Origin: Shimazuella soli
GTDB lineage: Bacteria; Bacillota; Bacilli; Thermoactinomycetales; Thermoactinomycetaceae
DNA: 64,000 bases
Assembly: GCF_022511585.1 (NCBI RefSeq)
Contig: NZ_JAKWBN010000004.1
Coordinates: 124,001-188,000 of the forward strand
Reading direction: 5' to 3'
The translations under genes and the position numbers were made by a program. Below the pieces are notes generated by a model. It searched no databases and was not told the origin of the DNA. It was given only the letters and a program-made list of their open reading frames with translations. Positions 25,984-35,828 of the stretch are shown piece by piece (position 1 is the stretch's first letter; each line of letters starts with the position of its first letter).

Positions 25984-27828
25984 ATGTGCGGTATTGCTGG
26001 TTGGGTCGACTGGTCGCGTGATATCAGTTGTGAACATAAGATTATAGATGCCATGAATCAAGCAATTGCTCCACGTGGACCTGATGAAGAGGGAAAATGG
26101 CTATCTGAACATATCATCTTGGCAAACCGACGTTTAGTAGTAGTTGATCCTGTTGGAGGTCAACAACCAATGATAAAAAACATTGGCGAACGTAGATTTG
26201 TCATTGTATATAATGGTGAAATATACAACATGAATGAACTGCGTCAAGTACTATCAGCACAGGGATATGATATTCATACGACAAGTGATACAGAGTTAAT
26301 TCTACTTTCTTATGTTGAATGGGGGATAAATTGTCCGGTTCACTTAAACGGAATTTTTGCTTTTGCGATTTGGGATGAACAACAACAAGAACTATTTCTG
26401 GCCAGGGATCGTCTTGGAGTTAAACCTCTTTTTTACACCCAACAAACTACTTCTTTTCTCTTTGCATCTGAGATCAAATCCCTACTTACTTTTCCTCAAG
26501 TTCAGGCCGAAGTAGATGAACAAGGATTGGCAGAATTGCTTATAATGGCACCTGCTCGTACACCTGGCATAGGTGTTTTTAGAGGAATTTCTGAATTGAA
26601 ACCAGGATATTCCCTTGTTTTAAATAGAAAAGGTATTCGAAAGCATAGATATTGGCAACTTACAAGTCATCATCACACTGATTCTATCACTACCACAATC
26701 AATCAGATTAAAGAGTTATTATTTAAATCCATAAGGAAACAACTTCATTCCGATGTTCCAATTGGTGCAATGCTATCTGGTGGATTAGATTCAAGCGCTA
26801 TTGCAGTTATTGCCAAAAAAATTTTAGATGATAAGGGAATACAGTCTTTTCCTACATTTTCTGTAGATTATAAGGATAATCAAAAATACTTTAAACAAAA
26901 TGAATTTCAATTTAGTGAAGATACTCCATGGGCTAATTGGCTTGCCCAACAAATGCAATTTCAACATCACAGTGTAAATATTAATAATAGGGAATTAATT
27001 CACTCACTTAATCATGCAACAGAATCACGTGATTTGATTGGAATGGTTGATTTTGATGCATCCTTATATTTATTTGCGCGCGAAATCAAGAAAAAAGTAA
27101 AAGTAGTCTTATCTGGAGAATGTGCAGACGAATTATTTGGAGGCTATCCTTGGTTTCAACGTCCAGATTTAATCCAATCTCCTACCTTCCCCTGGGCCGC
27201 CATGTATGAAAAACGAATACCATTCCTCTCAGAAGAAATAGTTGCAAGAATCACCCCTAAAGAATATTTTCAATCCCGTTATACAGATGCCCTTTTGGAA
27301 GTCCCTCGGTATGCAGGTGACAATGATAAGGAAGCCCGTTTACGTGAAATCTCTTATCTTTGTTTAACGCGTTCGATGCCTATTTTATTAGATCGTAAAG
27401 ATCGTATGGGAATGGCTTTTGGTCTAGAAATTCGTGTGCCTTATTGTGATCATCACTTAGTGGAATATGTTTGGAATATACCTTGGAAAATAAAAATGGC
27501 TGGCCCTCAAGAAAAATGGCTACTACGACAAGCGTTAAAAGGAATACTACCAGAAACTATCCGAACCCGAAAAAAAACACCCTATCCAAAAACACATCAT
27601 CCGAATTATTTGCGTATCATGATGGATCAAATGCGTGATTTACTCTCTCAACACGACTCCCCTATTTTTCAGTTAATGAATCGAAAGAAAATGAAAGCAT
27701 TTCTCGAACAAGATCTACGTACTCTTGACTTCCCATGGTTTGGTCAATTACTTAATACCCCATCTTTTCTTGCATACTGGTTACAACTACACCATTGGTT
27801 AAACCATTACAAAGTCAAAATATTATAA
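25984..27828 (+). CDS. asnB: asparagine synthetase (glutamine-hydrolysing)
   Basis: A 614-residue class II enzyme converting aspartate, glutamine and ATP to asparagine. I place the start at ATG 25984, one codon after a TTG, so that Cys2 (MCGIAGW) becomes the N-terminal nucleophile. The glutaminase domain covers about residues 2-210; the synthetase domain has the PP-loop SGGLDSSA and SGECADELFGGYPWF. All catalytic features look intact. GGGGGT precedes the start. Lasso-peptide cyclases share this fold, but no precursor or protease gene is near, so primary metabolism is more likely. Confidence 0.93.
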   Translation: MCGIAGWVDWSRDISCEHKIIDAMNQAIAPRGPDEEGKWLSEHIILANRRLVVVDPVGGQQPMIKNIGERRFVIVYNGEIYNMNELRQVLSAQGYDIHTTSDTELILLSYVEWGINCPVHLNGIFAFAIWDEQQQELFLARDRLGVKPLFYTQQTTSFLFASEIKSLLTFPQVQAEVDEQGLAELLIMAPARTPGIGVFRGISELKPGYSLVLNRKGIRKHRYWQLTSHHHTDSITTTINQIKELLFKSIRKQLHSDVPIGAMLSGGLDSSAIAVIAKKILDDKGIQSFPTFSVDYKDNQKYFKQNEFQFSEDTPWANWLAQQMQFQHHSVNINNRELIHSLNHATESRDLIGMVDFDASLYLFAREIKKKVKVVLSGECADELFGGYPWFQRPDLIQSPTFPWAAMYEKRIPFLSEEIVARITPKEYFQSRYTDALLEVPRYAGDNDKEARLREISYLCLTRSMPILLDRKDRMGMAFGLEIRVPYCDHHLVEYVWNIPWKIKMAGPQEKWLLRQALKGILPETIRTRKKTPYPKTHHPNYLRIMMDQMRDLLSQHDSPIFQLMNRKKMKAFLEQDLRTLDFPWFGQLLNTPSFLAYWLQLHHWLNHYKVKIL

Positions 27829-27849
27829 TTTCAACGTTGCAAATACCAG

Positions 27850-28226
27850 GTTTGACGAAGTTGCTTTCCGATGGGAACACATTGATCAGCTAGCTTTGCA
27901 ATTTAAACGGGCTCTACGATCCATAGTTTTGATGGTTGATTTTGCTACTCCACCAGCTCATGCCCCACTGAAGGTCTTTGGAGTTGGGTAGCTGAATCGA
28001 TTTTAGTTGCCCCCGAAAATAACGTTAATTATATAAATAACAAGGATGGGTTGGGACGCAGGAATCTTTAATTGATAAGAATGAGTATTTCTCGCTTAAA
28101 TTGAGCGTAGGTGCACATCAACGTACAGTAGTTGGTTTATTTTGTCGAAAATATGTCCAAGCGTACAATTTTCTTTTTTGGGAACGGCGACCCCAAAAGG
28201 AAAAGAGTAGCTTTGTAGCTACTCTA
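27850..28226 (+). pseudogene. decayed coding sequence, unidentified
   Basis: Three overlapping plus-strand frames read like protein in succession: FDEVAFRWEHIDQLALQFKR, then SWVAESILVAPENNVNYINN, then ESLIDKNEYFSLKLSVGAHQ through VQAYNFLFWERR. Each runs into a stop as the next begins, which is what a frameshifted gene looks like. I do not recognise the family. It may also be chance. Confidence 0.3.
28205..28224 (-). terminator. terminator of the flavodoxin-fold reductase
   Basis: GAGTAGCT-TTGT-AGCTACTC, a perfect 8-bp stem; on the minus strand TTTTCCTTTT follows. It overlaps the stop codon. Confidence 0.85.
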
Positions 28227-28769
28227 TAACAACTCTTGAATTTTTTTATTCCATGTAGCAGCATTTTCAAGTGCACGCCTGTCGTTTTGAACTTCTTCTG
28301 GTTTTGTACCTTGCCCAATCAAATACCCAATCATAGACATGTTCATAAAATCAAAAATGTATTGAAATTGTTGAACCAAAGGCAATGCTTTGATATGTAT
28401 ACGGTCTCCTCCAACAATTAATACAAATGCCTGCTTTTTGGCCATTTCTCCGCGGAAATCCATTGTTTTATCACGCAAGCTCTGTGACCAACGATCCACA
28501 AAATTTTTCATGAGACCAGACATTCCATACCAATAAAGAGGCGTTGCAAAAAGTAGAAGATCATATTCCAGAACTTGTTTTAAAACTTGATCATAATCAT
28601 CATCAACCGCATCAAATCCGTTTGCCTCATGTCTCTGATCAATAATAGGATTAATACGATAATCCCTCAAAAATAATGTAGCATGAGGGATATCTTTTAA
28701 TAACACTTCTGTCAAATACTCAGAGTTCCCTTTTTTCCGAGAGCTGCCGTTAATGACTAAGACTTTCAT
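28224..28769 (-). CDS. NADPH-dependent FMN reductase (YwqN-like)
   Basis: A 181-residue flavodoxin-fold protein. The phosphate-binding loop NGSSRKKGNSEYL lies at residues 7-19, and ATPLYWYGMSGLMKNFVDR (about residue 75) is the typical NAD(P)H:flavin reductase segment. It should reduce quinones, azo dyes or flavin in the cytoplasm. Divergent from a 49-codon zinc-ribbon gene. Confidence 0.85.
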   Translation of the reverse strand: MKVLVINGSSRKKGNSEYLTEVLLKDIPHATLFLRDYRINPIIDQRHEANGFDAVDDDYDQVLKQVLEYDLLLFATPLYWYGMSGLMKNFVDRWSQSLRDKTMDFRGEMAKKQAFVLIVGGDRIHIKALPLVQQFQYIFDFMNMSMIGYLIGQGTKPEEVQNDRRALENAATWNKKIQELL

Positions 28770-28790
28770 AATTGATCAACCTTTCTATCC

Positions 28791-28819
28791 TTTGCCTGTA
28801 CTTTCTTATACATTATAAT
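28791..28819 (+). promoter_or_regulatory. promoter of the small zinc-ribbon gene
   Basis: TTTGCC (28791-28796), 17 bases, TATAAT (28814-28819), about 40 bases before the ATG. Confidence 0.55.
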
Positions 28820-28859
28820 GATAGTGAGCGAGAATAATTCAATAAAAGGAGTGGGGTAA

Positions 28860-29009
28860 ATGCCAAATCATGGTGAAATCGATCCCAACTATAAACCCTT
28901 TAGTCCAAAAGAAATTAGAAAATATTGCTCAAATTGCAAAAGATGGCACGAAATCAACATTAATTACCAGCCAATAAACCAATGTCCTAAATGCCGGGTG
29001 ATGATCTAA
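28860..29009 (+). CDS. 49-residue zinc-ribbon protein
   Basis: A small ORF encoding 49 residues with two CxxC pairs, CSNC and CPKC, spaced like a zinc ribbon (KYCSNCKRWHEIN ... INQCPKCRVMI). AAAGGAG sits 8 bases before the ATG and a TATAAT promoter is upstream, so it is very probably a real gene. Function unknown; such microproteins often bind nucleic acid or protein partners. Confidence 0.75.
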   Translation: MPNHGEIDPNYKPFSPKEIRKYCSNCKRWHEININYQPINQCPKCRVMI

Positions 29010-29017
29010 ATAACTTG

Positions 29018-29038
29018 CGTTCCTCCCAGAGAGGAACG
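29018..29038. terminator. hairpin between convergent genes
   Basis: CGTTCCTC-CCAGA-GAGGAACG forms an 8-bp stem just after the zinc-ribbon stop and 8 bases beyond the M42 peptidase stop on the other strand. The T tail is poor on both strands. Confidence 0.5.
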
Positions 29039-29045
29039 GATTTAG

Positions 29046-30798
<1,753 letters not shown>

Positions 30799-30820
30799 CT
30801 AATTGAAGGAGTGTGTATTT

Positions 30821-31003
30821 GTGATAACACCTGAACTCATTGCACGTATCAACTACCTAGCTAACAAAAAAAAGGATCTTGGATTGTCTGAAGATGAAAT
30901 ACAAGAACAAAAAGAACTAAGAGAAATATATTTGCAAGGAATACGTGGCCAAATGCATGACCATCTATCTCGCATTAAATTTGTGGATGAAGATGAAAAA
31001 TAA
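30821..31003 (+). CDS. ynzC: YnzC-like DUF896 protein
   Basis: A 60-residue protein of the DUF896 (UPF0291) family: ITPELIARINYLANKKKDLG ... LREIYLQGIRGQM. I choose GTG 30821, with GAAGGAG 9 bases upstream; the longer frame begins before that ribosome binding site. Function is unknown; in Bacillus its gene is linked to lexA and yneB, and here it remains linked to yneB. Confidence 0.88.
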   Translation: MITPELIARINYLANKKKDLGLSEDEIQEQKELREIYLQGIRGQMHDHLSRIKFVDEDEK

Positions 31004-31077
31004 GGATAATTAATTATACCAAAAAATCGATATTTTTTTTCGATTTGATTTGCAAACTAGTTTAAGGAGGTAGATTT

Positions 31078-31410
31078 GTGATGATGCCTTTTCAAGAGAT
31101 GGCCAAACTAAATAAACTCATTCATGAGCCTGCTCGTTTAGCCATTATGAGTGCTTTGGAAGCTTGCTCCATGGCAGAGTTCTTATTTCTCCAAGAACTC
31201 ACAGGCTTAACCAAAGGAAATCTATCTAGTCATCTCTCCAAATTGGAAAGAGCAGAGTACCTTCTCATCAATAAAAACTACATCCGAAAAAAGATTCCAC
31301 AAACCACCATACAGATCACTCATGAAGGTGAAGCAGCACTTCGAGCATATTGGAAACAGCTTGATAGGATAAGAGAAGTAACAAAACAATGGCAAAAGAC
31401 GTCATTTTAA
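31078..31410 (+). CDS. winged-helix regulator (HTH_27-like)
   Basis: A 110-residue ArsR/MarR-like winged-helix protein: IHEPARLAIMSAL, the recognition helix LTGLTKGNLSSHLSKLERA and the wing KIPQTTIQITHEGEAALRAY. Members dimerise and act as local repressors; no membrane partner gene is adjacent. AAGGAGGT lies 7 bases before GTG 31078; ATG 31081 is an alternative start. Confidence 0.85.
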   Translation: MMMPFQEMAKLNKLIHEPARLAIMSALEACSMAEFLFLQELTGLTKGNLSSHLSKLERAEYLLINKNYIRKKIPQTTIQITHEGEAALRAYWKQLDRIREVTKQWQKTSF

Positions 31411-31437
31411 ACCTACTATGACGTTTCCATATACACA

Positions 31438-31470
31438 AAAGCGATCCGCTCACACCGGTTCGCTTTTTTT
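31438..31470 (+). terminator. terminator after the winged-helix gene
   Basis: AAAAGCGA pairs with TCGCTTTT and the inner CCG/CGG adds to the stem, followed by a T tract. Confidence 0.8.
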
Positions 31471-31483
31471 AGGAGAGAAAAAT

Positions 31484-32053
31484 ATGCAAAAAGTAGAGAT
31501 ACGAAGACCAAATTTGAATGATGTGAAAGAATTACATTCATTTTTTGACGAAGTCATTCATGATACCTTTGCCAAAGAAGGATTGTCAGATTGGAATGAG
31601 GATATAACAACAGAGGTACAGAGCAAACAACATCACTTACAATTGGATCTTTCTAGTAATGGAGAAATCCGTTATTTTTTAATTGCAATTGATCCTCCTT
31701 CTAACAGTATTGTTGGCACCATCGAATGTGGCTCTCCTAACAATATAATCACTAGCAACACAAATAAATCATGGAAAAAACTAATAGAAATTGCAACCGT
31801 ATTCGTACACCCAAATTACCAGAGAAAAGGTATCGGGAATACTCTTTTGCATTCGATGTTGATTACATTGCTCAGTAGAGGGATCCAAGAATTTTGTTTA
31901 GATAGTGGATATTCGCGTGCACAAAATATTTGGGAAAATAAATTTGGAGCACCAAATATTTTACTTAAGGACTTTTGGGGTCCAGGAATGGATCACCTGA
32001 TCTGGAGGCGATCTATAAAAGAAACTCCCATTCTTTTTTCAACAAACAAATAA
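31484..32053 (+). CDS. GNAT-family N-acetyltransferase
   Basis: A 189-residue acetyltransferase. The acetyl-CoA loop is in IATVFVHPNYQRKGIGNTLL (about residues 105-124), matching the Q/RxxGxG/A motif. Substrate unknown. I choose ATG 31484 because AGGAGAG precedes it and the frame further upstream runs through the preceding terminator. Confidence 0.85.
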   Translation: MQKVEIRRPNLNDVKELHSFFDEVIHDTFAKEGLSDWNEDITTEVQSKQHHLQLDLSSNGEIRYFLIAIDPPSNSIVGTIECGSPNNIITSNTNKSWKKLIEIATVFVHPNYQRKGIGNTLLHSMLITLLSRGIQEFCLDSGYSRAQNIWENKFGAPNILLKDFWGPGMDHLIWRRSIKETPILFSTNK

Positions 32054-32069
32054 ATGAGTTCACTTGGCA

Positions 32070-32115
32070 CCCTTAATGATAGGGAAACTTGGGAGACACA
32101 TGTAAAAACAGGACA
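32070..32115 (+). repeat. degenerate copy of the 39.6/43.9-kb repeat
   Basis: GGGAGACACATGTAAAAACA (about 32088-32107) differs at only a few positions from the GGGAGATACCTGTAAAAATA core of the long inverted repeats at 39642-39701 and 43920-43980. The flanks are more diverged. Confidence 0.45.
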
Positions 32116-32219
32116 CAAATTGGGCAAATCCCGTGCACCTTTCAAATAGAAATTTTGTTAAACATAATTAAACCGATTCCTTAAAAGTAGTTGGACCCGT
32201 TGGAAACGTGTTTTTTGTT

Positions 32220-32508
32220 TTAAATGGATCTAGCAATTCTAAAGCTGATATCATCAATATAAAAATCAGGCATACTCTTTCGTCGACAAGTGGCTCCACA
32301 ACCTCGTTCTTCTTCCGCCAACTCCCTCCCCGAATGATCCGATAATTACCAAAAGTTTCTATATTATATAAGTCTCAACATCATCCCCAAATTTCCCCTA
32401 TCATGTCACTCAAACCCCATTCATTAGGCATTTTCTCGCCTACTTCATGGCGTCTTTCATTCGAATTGCCTTTATACCAAGCAATATCATTAGTAAGAAC
32501 AGCAGTCT
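32220..32508 (-). pseudogene. formylglycine-generating-enzyme-like (SUMF1) gene, decayed
   Basis: Minus-strand translation in two or three frames gives AWYKGNSNERRHEVGEKMPN, EWGLSDMIGEIWG and, after stops, GNYRIIRGGSW and GCGATCRRKSMPDFYIDDIS. This is the C-terminal half of the FGE-sulfatase family (hallmarks PVGxKxPNxWGLYDMxGNVWEW and RVxRGGSW). In-frame stops where the family has Trp-Glu-Trp, and a frameshift before the C terminus, show it is dead. The N-terminal half is absent. Confidence 0.72.
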
Positions 32509-32518
32509 ATACAATGAA

Positions 32519-32548
32519 TCAAGACACGACTAATAGATCGTGTCTTGA
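32519..32548 (-). terminator. terminator of the 54-residue gene
   Basis: TCAAGACACGA and TCGTGTCTTGA form a perfect 11-bp stem with an 8-base loop, 8 bases after the stop on the minus strand. Confidence 0.75.
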
Positions 32549-32555
32549 TAATTAA

Positions 32556-32720
32556 TTATTTATCCCATGGATTCTTTCGTGATGGTTCTAAAACTTTGTC
32601 GGACTTTGCTTCTAGATACTGACGCGGAACCCCATCGTAATCTCCTTTTGGTCCTTTTGCCCAATTTGATTTTGGATTAGCAGGTTTAATATCTTCTTTT
32701 GCTTTGAACCAATCAGACAT
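32556..32720 (-). CDS. 54-residue hydrophilic protein, unknown
   Basis: A small ORF: MSDWFKAKEDIKPANPKSNW, then AKGPKGDYDGVPRQYLEAKS and ending SRKNPWDK. GGAGG lies 7 bases before the ATG and a terminator follows, so it is probably a real gene. It is rich in Lys, Pro and Asp with four tryptophan/tyrosine-bearing repeats of similar tone, and has no signal peptide or membrane helix. I do not recognise it. Confidence 0.7.
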   Translation of the reverse strand: MSDWFKAKEDIKPANPKSNWAKGPKGDYDGVPRQYLEAKSDKVLEPSRKNPWDK

Positions 32721-32763
32721 AATGATTCCTCCTGTGCTTTCAATATATTATTGTATTCTAACT

Positions 32764-32792
32764 AAAGAGGGAATATCCTGTATTTCCTCTTT
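32764..32792 (-). terminator. terminator of the QorB-like gene
   Basis: AAAGAGG-G-AATA and TATT-T-CCTCTTT form a near-perfect 12-bp stem; it follows the QorB-like stop by about 30 bases. Confidence 0.7.
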
Positions 32793-32824
32793 AATTCAGG
32801 TGGAAAAATTTATAAAATTAGTCG

Positions 32825-33688
32825 TCAGGAAATGGATTGAACTAGTTGGCCTAGAGCTGTCTGAATCGGTGTTAGCGGCCTACCGAGTAGTTTCTCGAAG
32901 TCATTACTTTCTACTTCCAATGTTCTTTCACGAATTCCCTTCTGAATCCCGACGAGAATCGGAACAACGAAGTCTGGTACACCGATATGATTCATGATAC
33001 TGGCATAGGTAAAATCGTCGACTTCCTGAACAGGTACTTCTTTATTCAGAACACTACCAAGTGCTGATGCCAATTCTCCTTGAGTCAAAAGTGTTCCGGA
33101 CAATTCGTAGATCTTGTTCTTATGACCGCTTTCTGTAAGCACAGCTGCTGCTGCCTCCGCATATTCTTGTTGAAGGGCCCAGCCCACTTTGCCAGATCCT
33201 GCTGATGTCACCCAAGGTTCCCCTGCTAGTACACCTTGAATGCTTGATATTTCATTTTCCAAATACCAATTGTTGCGCAAGAAAGCATAAGGAATACCGG
33301 TTTTTAAAATTTCCCTTTCCGTGGCTTGATGAGGTGGAGCCATTAAATTTTTGCTTTCACTTGCATTCGCAATGCTTGTATATGCAATAAAACCGATGTT
33401 CGCACGGGCTGCGGCTTTTACAGCATTTATATGTTGGTGAATTCGGGTTTCATTGTCTCCGTCCGCAGAAATAATCAGGATTCTATCAATCCCAGCAAAA
33501 GCTGTATCCAACGTTTCGGGATGATCAAAATCTCCTTGTCGAACCTCTACGCCTTGATTACGGAATTTTTCTGCTTTCTCTGGATTGCGAACACTGACAG
33601 CCAAATGGTTTGCTGGTATGGTTTTCAATAAAGAATCCACTACTTTTGAACCTAATTTCCCTGTTGCTCCTGTCACTAAAATTTTCAT
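32825..33688 (-). CDS. NmrA-like quinone reductase (QorB-like)
   Basis: A 287-residue atypical short-chain reductase. The Rossmann motif GATGKLGSKVV is at residues 7-17, and the body matches QorB/YtfG (LAVSVRNPEKA, GDFDHPETL, YTSIANA, LRNNWYLEN). It should reduce quinones with NADPH. Its gene is preceded by the operator GTTGTAA-N9-TTACAAC shared with the FrnE-like and Rrf2 genes, so it is likely part of a quinone/disulphide-stress regulon. Confidence 0.9.
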   Translation of the reverse strand: MKILVTGATGKLGSKVVDSLLKTIPANHLAVSVRNPEKAEKFRNQGVEVRQGDFDHPETLDTAFAGIDRILIISADGDNETRIHQHINAVKAAARANIGFIAYTSIANASESKNLMAPPHQATEREILKTGIPYAFLRNNWYLENEISSIQGVLAGEPWVTSAGSGKVGWALQQEYAEAAAAVLTESGHKNKIYELSGTLLTQGELASALGSVLNKEVPVQEVDDFTYASIMNHIGVPDFVVPILVGIQKGIRERTLEVESNDFEKLLGRPLTPIQTALGQLVQSIS

Positions 33689-33714
33689 CGTATTTCCTCC
33701 AATATGGTTATTTA

Positions 33715-33741
33715 TTGTTGTAATATAGTATGTTACAACAA
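33715..33741. promoter_or_regulatory. Rrf2-regulon operator, copy 1 (QorB-like gene)
   Basis: TTGTTGTAA-N9-TTACAACAA, a perfect 9-base inverted repeat with a 9-base spacer, 27 bases before the start codon. Confidence 0.85.
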
Positions 33742-33789
33742 ATGTATATAATAAAAGATCTCTAATGGGAGCTTTTTGCTTATTCGATA

Positions 33790-34515
33790 TTACTTCTTAG
33801 GCTTAGCCGATAGTGTACAAGCATCATCACAAGTCGATGACATAGATTCACTCTCAACGTCGTTCAGCACCTCCAGCGACTGCGATTCCTTCCAAGCAGT
33901 ATATAAAGCTCGGAGAAACATATCGGTGGACTGCGCTCCAGATACGGCATATTTTCGGTCGATGATGAAAAATGGTACGCCACTTATACCGAGCTGACTT
34001 GCTTCTTTTTCATCTGCTCGCACTTCTTCAGAATAAACCCCATCTGCAAGTACTTTGAGCACTTCATCGTGATCCAGCCCTGCCTTTACCGCTAATTCGG
34101 CCAACGTTTTGTGATTTCCTAGATGTTGAGAATCAGTAAAGTAGGCACGAAACAACTCTTGTACCATTTCGTTCATTTTACCTTCACTAAGAGCATATTG
34201 TGCCAATCTATGAGCATCAAACGTGTTTGTCAATATCATAGTGTCGAACTCGAATCTAAGCCCGACTTCCTTCGCTTGCATCCCGAGATTTTGGTTCATC
34301 GCCATCGCTTGTTTCCGGCTCATGCCATATTTGATAGCCAACATATCATGTACATCATGATCCACATCTCTTGGTGCATTTGGATCAAGCTCAAAGCTTC
34401 GGAAAATAACTTCTACATCATCTTTATACTCAAATTGGTCAAGGGCGGCTTCTAGCCGTTTTTTTCCGATGTAACAAAAAGGGCAAGCAAAATCGGACCA
34501 AATTTCAATTTTCAT
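33790..34515 (-). CDS. FrnE/DsbA-like thiol oxidoreductase
   Basis: A 241-residue cytoplasmic protein of the DsbA superfamily, FrnE branch: FACPFCYIGKKRLE carries the CxxC active site near the N terminus, and GISGVPFFII has the cis-proline loop. Two further cysteines occur near the C terminus (CDDAC), giving a CxxxC pair seen in some FrnE proteins. Thought to handle disulphides under oxidative stress. It is preceded by operator copy 2. Confidence 0.88.
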   Translation of the reverse strand: MKIEIWSDFACPFCYIGKKRLEAALDQFEYKDDVEVIFRSFELDPNAPRDVDHDVHDMLAIKYGMSRKQAMAMNQNLGMQAKEVGLRFEFDTMILTNTFDAHRLAQYALSEGKMNEMVQELFRAYFTDSQHLGNHKTLAELAVKAGLDHDEVLKVLADGVYSEEVRADEKEASQLGISGVPFFIIDRKYAVSGAQSTDMFLRALYTAWKESQSLEVLNDVESESMSSTCDDACTLSAKPKK

Positions 34516-34548
34516 TCTAGCCTCATCCTTTCAGTCATTTTGAGTGGG

Positions 34549-34573
34549 TGTTGTAATCGAAACTGTTACAACA
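34549..34573. promoter_or_regulatory. Rrf2-regulon operator, copy 2 (FrnE-like gene)
   Basis: GTTGTAA-N9-TTACAAC (core 34550-34572), extended by one matching base each side. A second palindrome, GAAACTGTT-AC-AACAGTTTC, overlaps its right half. Confidence 0.85.
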
Positions 34574-34594
34574 GTTTCAAAAAAAATTAGTATA

Positions 34595-35029
34595 TTATTG
34601 CCTATTTATCTGTTCGTTAAGCTCAGAAACTAATTCATGCATCGTAATATCAGCTAGGATTGCTTCCATTGCATGTTGTGCCCGTCTTACGATCAGTTCA
34701 AGGACGTTTTGAATATTTGCACCAACCGGACAATCTGGATTCGGTTGTTCATGGATGTGAAAGAGCTCCCCTTCCTCCATTACCTCAACTGCTCGGTAAA
34801 CATCCAGCAACGTAATTTCTTCCAATCCTTTAATCAAAAAAGCTCCTCCCGTGCCAGCTCGAACCCCTGCCAATCCTGCTCTCTTTAATTGTCCAAGTAT
34901 TCTTCGAATAACTACTGGATTCGTGCCGACACTATCGGCAATCCATTCGGACGTGCCATGTGCATTTTTAGCAGTAGCAAGCAACGAAAGAATATGAACC
35001 GCTATGGAAAATCTGCTGCTTATTTTCAT
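34595..35029 (-). CDS. Rrf2-family regulator (YwnA-like)
   Basis: A 144-residue winged-helix protein: RFSIAVHILSLLA, WIADSVGTNPVVIRRILGQL and the wing RAGTGGAFL. The single conserved cysteine of NPDCPVG may be a redox or electrophile sensor, as in related proteins. I choose ATG 35029, which has GGAGGG upstream. An operator identical to those before the two upstream enzymes lies in its own promoter, so it probably represses itself and both enzymes. Confidence 0.9.
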   Translation of the reverse strand: MKISSRFSIAVHILSLLATAKNAHGTSEWIADSVGTNPVVIRRILGQLKRAGLAGVRAGTGGAFLIKGLEEITLLDVYRAVEVMEEGELFHIHEQPNPDCPVGANIQNVLELIVRRAQHAMEAILADITMHELVSELNEQINRQ

Positions 35030-35044
35030 TACTGACACCCTCCG

Positions 35045-35067
35045 GTTGTAACTATAATAATTACAAC
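35045..35067. promoter_or_regulatory. Rrf2-regulon operator, copy 3 (rrf2 gene)
   Basis: GTTGTAA-N9-TTACAAC, perfect 7-base arms with a 9-base spacer, 15 bases before the rrf2 start and just upstream of the ribosome binding site. Confidence 0.85.
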
Positions 35068-35255
35068 TGAGGGAAATGTCAAGACGATACATCAAGAAAG
35101 TTACTTTTGTTACTAATGCCATCGTTCTTTCCTTTTATTTAATGGATTATGGCATTAAAATCAGTCTTCACGTCCTCTAAGATTCAGTCATTGAACTTTT
35201 ATTCCACTAGTGTTATATTACATATATGAAATACTGGAGATAAAGGGGTCTGTCT

Positions 35256-35828
35256 ATGCATCCAATTTCGAATGTCGAATTCATGCTACTGCAAATGATT
35301 GAGGAATGCCATGAAGCTTCGGGGTACGATATCAAGAAGTTAGTTGAGCAGCGAGGCTATCGGGAATGGGCGAATATCGGCACGACTTCGATCTACACAG
35401 GACTGAAAAAACTTAGCGATAAAGGATGGATCGCATCCGAGGAATCCGACGAAAAATCGGGCAAGGGACCAATACCGACCCGGTATACCTTGACCAAAGC
35501 CGGAATGACCAAGCTGAGAAATGAAATCCTTGACAGTCTATCGTCAACACGAGAGCGCGACAACCGCTTCGATCTCGGTTTGGCTGCTCTGCCTGTTATC
35601 GGAAAGGACAAGGCAATAGTTGCTTTGCAGAAACGATTGGTTTTTCTACGAGAGGCTTTAAAAAAGATAAGGCAGAAGTACAAATTGCAAGGTGACGTTC
35701 AACTTCCGCTGAATGTAAGAGCACTGTTCTTGCATTCGATAAGCATGATCAACAACGAAGAACAGTTTGTATTCAGTTTAATTAACGAATTGCAGGAGGA
35801 GACAGAGGGAAATGGCCAAAATCATTGA
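35256..35828 (+). CDS. PadR-family transcriptional regulator
   Basis: A 190-residue regulator with a PadR winged helix (residues 5-85: MLLQMIEECHEASGYDIKKL ... TSIYTGLKKLSDKGWI) and a C-terminal helical Vir-like domain. AAAGGGG precedes the ATG. Its end overlaps the start of the BtrH-like gene by 17 bases, so the two are translated together. Both have clearly higher GC content than the surrounding genes. Confidence 0.88.
   Translation: MHPISNVEFMLLQMIEECHEASGYDIKKLVEQRGYREWANIGTTSIYTGLKKLSDKGWIASEESDEKSGKGPIPTRYTLTKAGMTKLRNEILDSLSSTRERDNRFDLGLAALPVIGKDKAIVALQKRLVFLREALKKIRQKYKLQGDVQLPLNVRALFLHSISMINNEEQFVFSLINELQEETEGNGQNH

Noticed and set aside
25984-27828. Lasso-peptide cyclase instead of asparagine synthetase
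   Set aside because: The N-terminal glutaminase domain with Cys2 is complete, and no precursor peptide, B protein or ABC exporter is adjacent.
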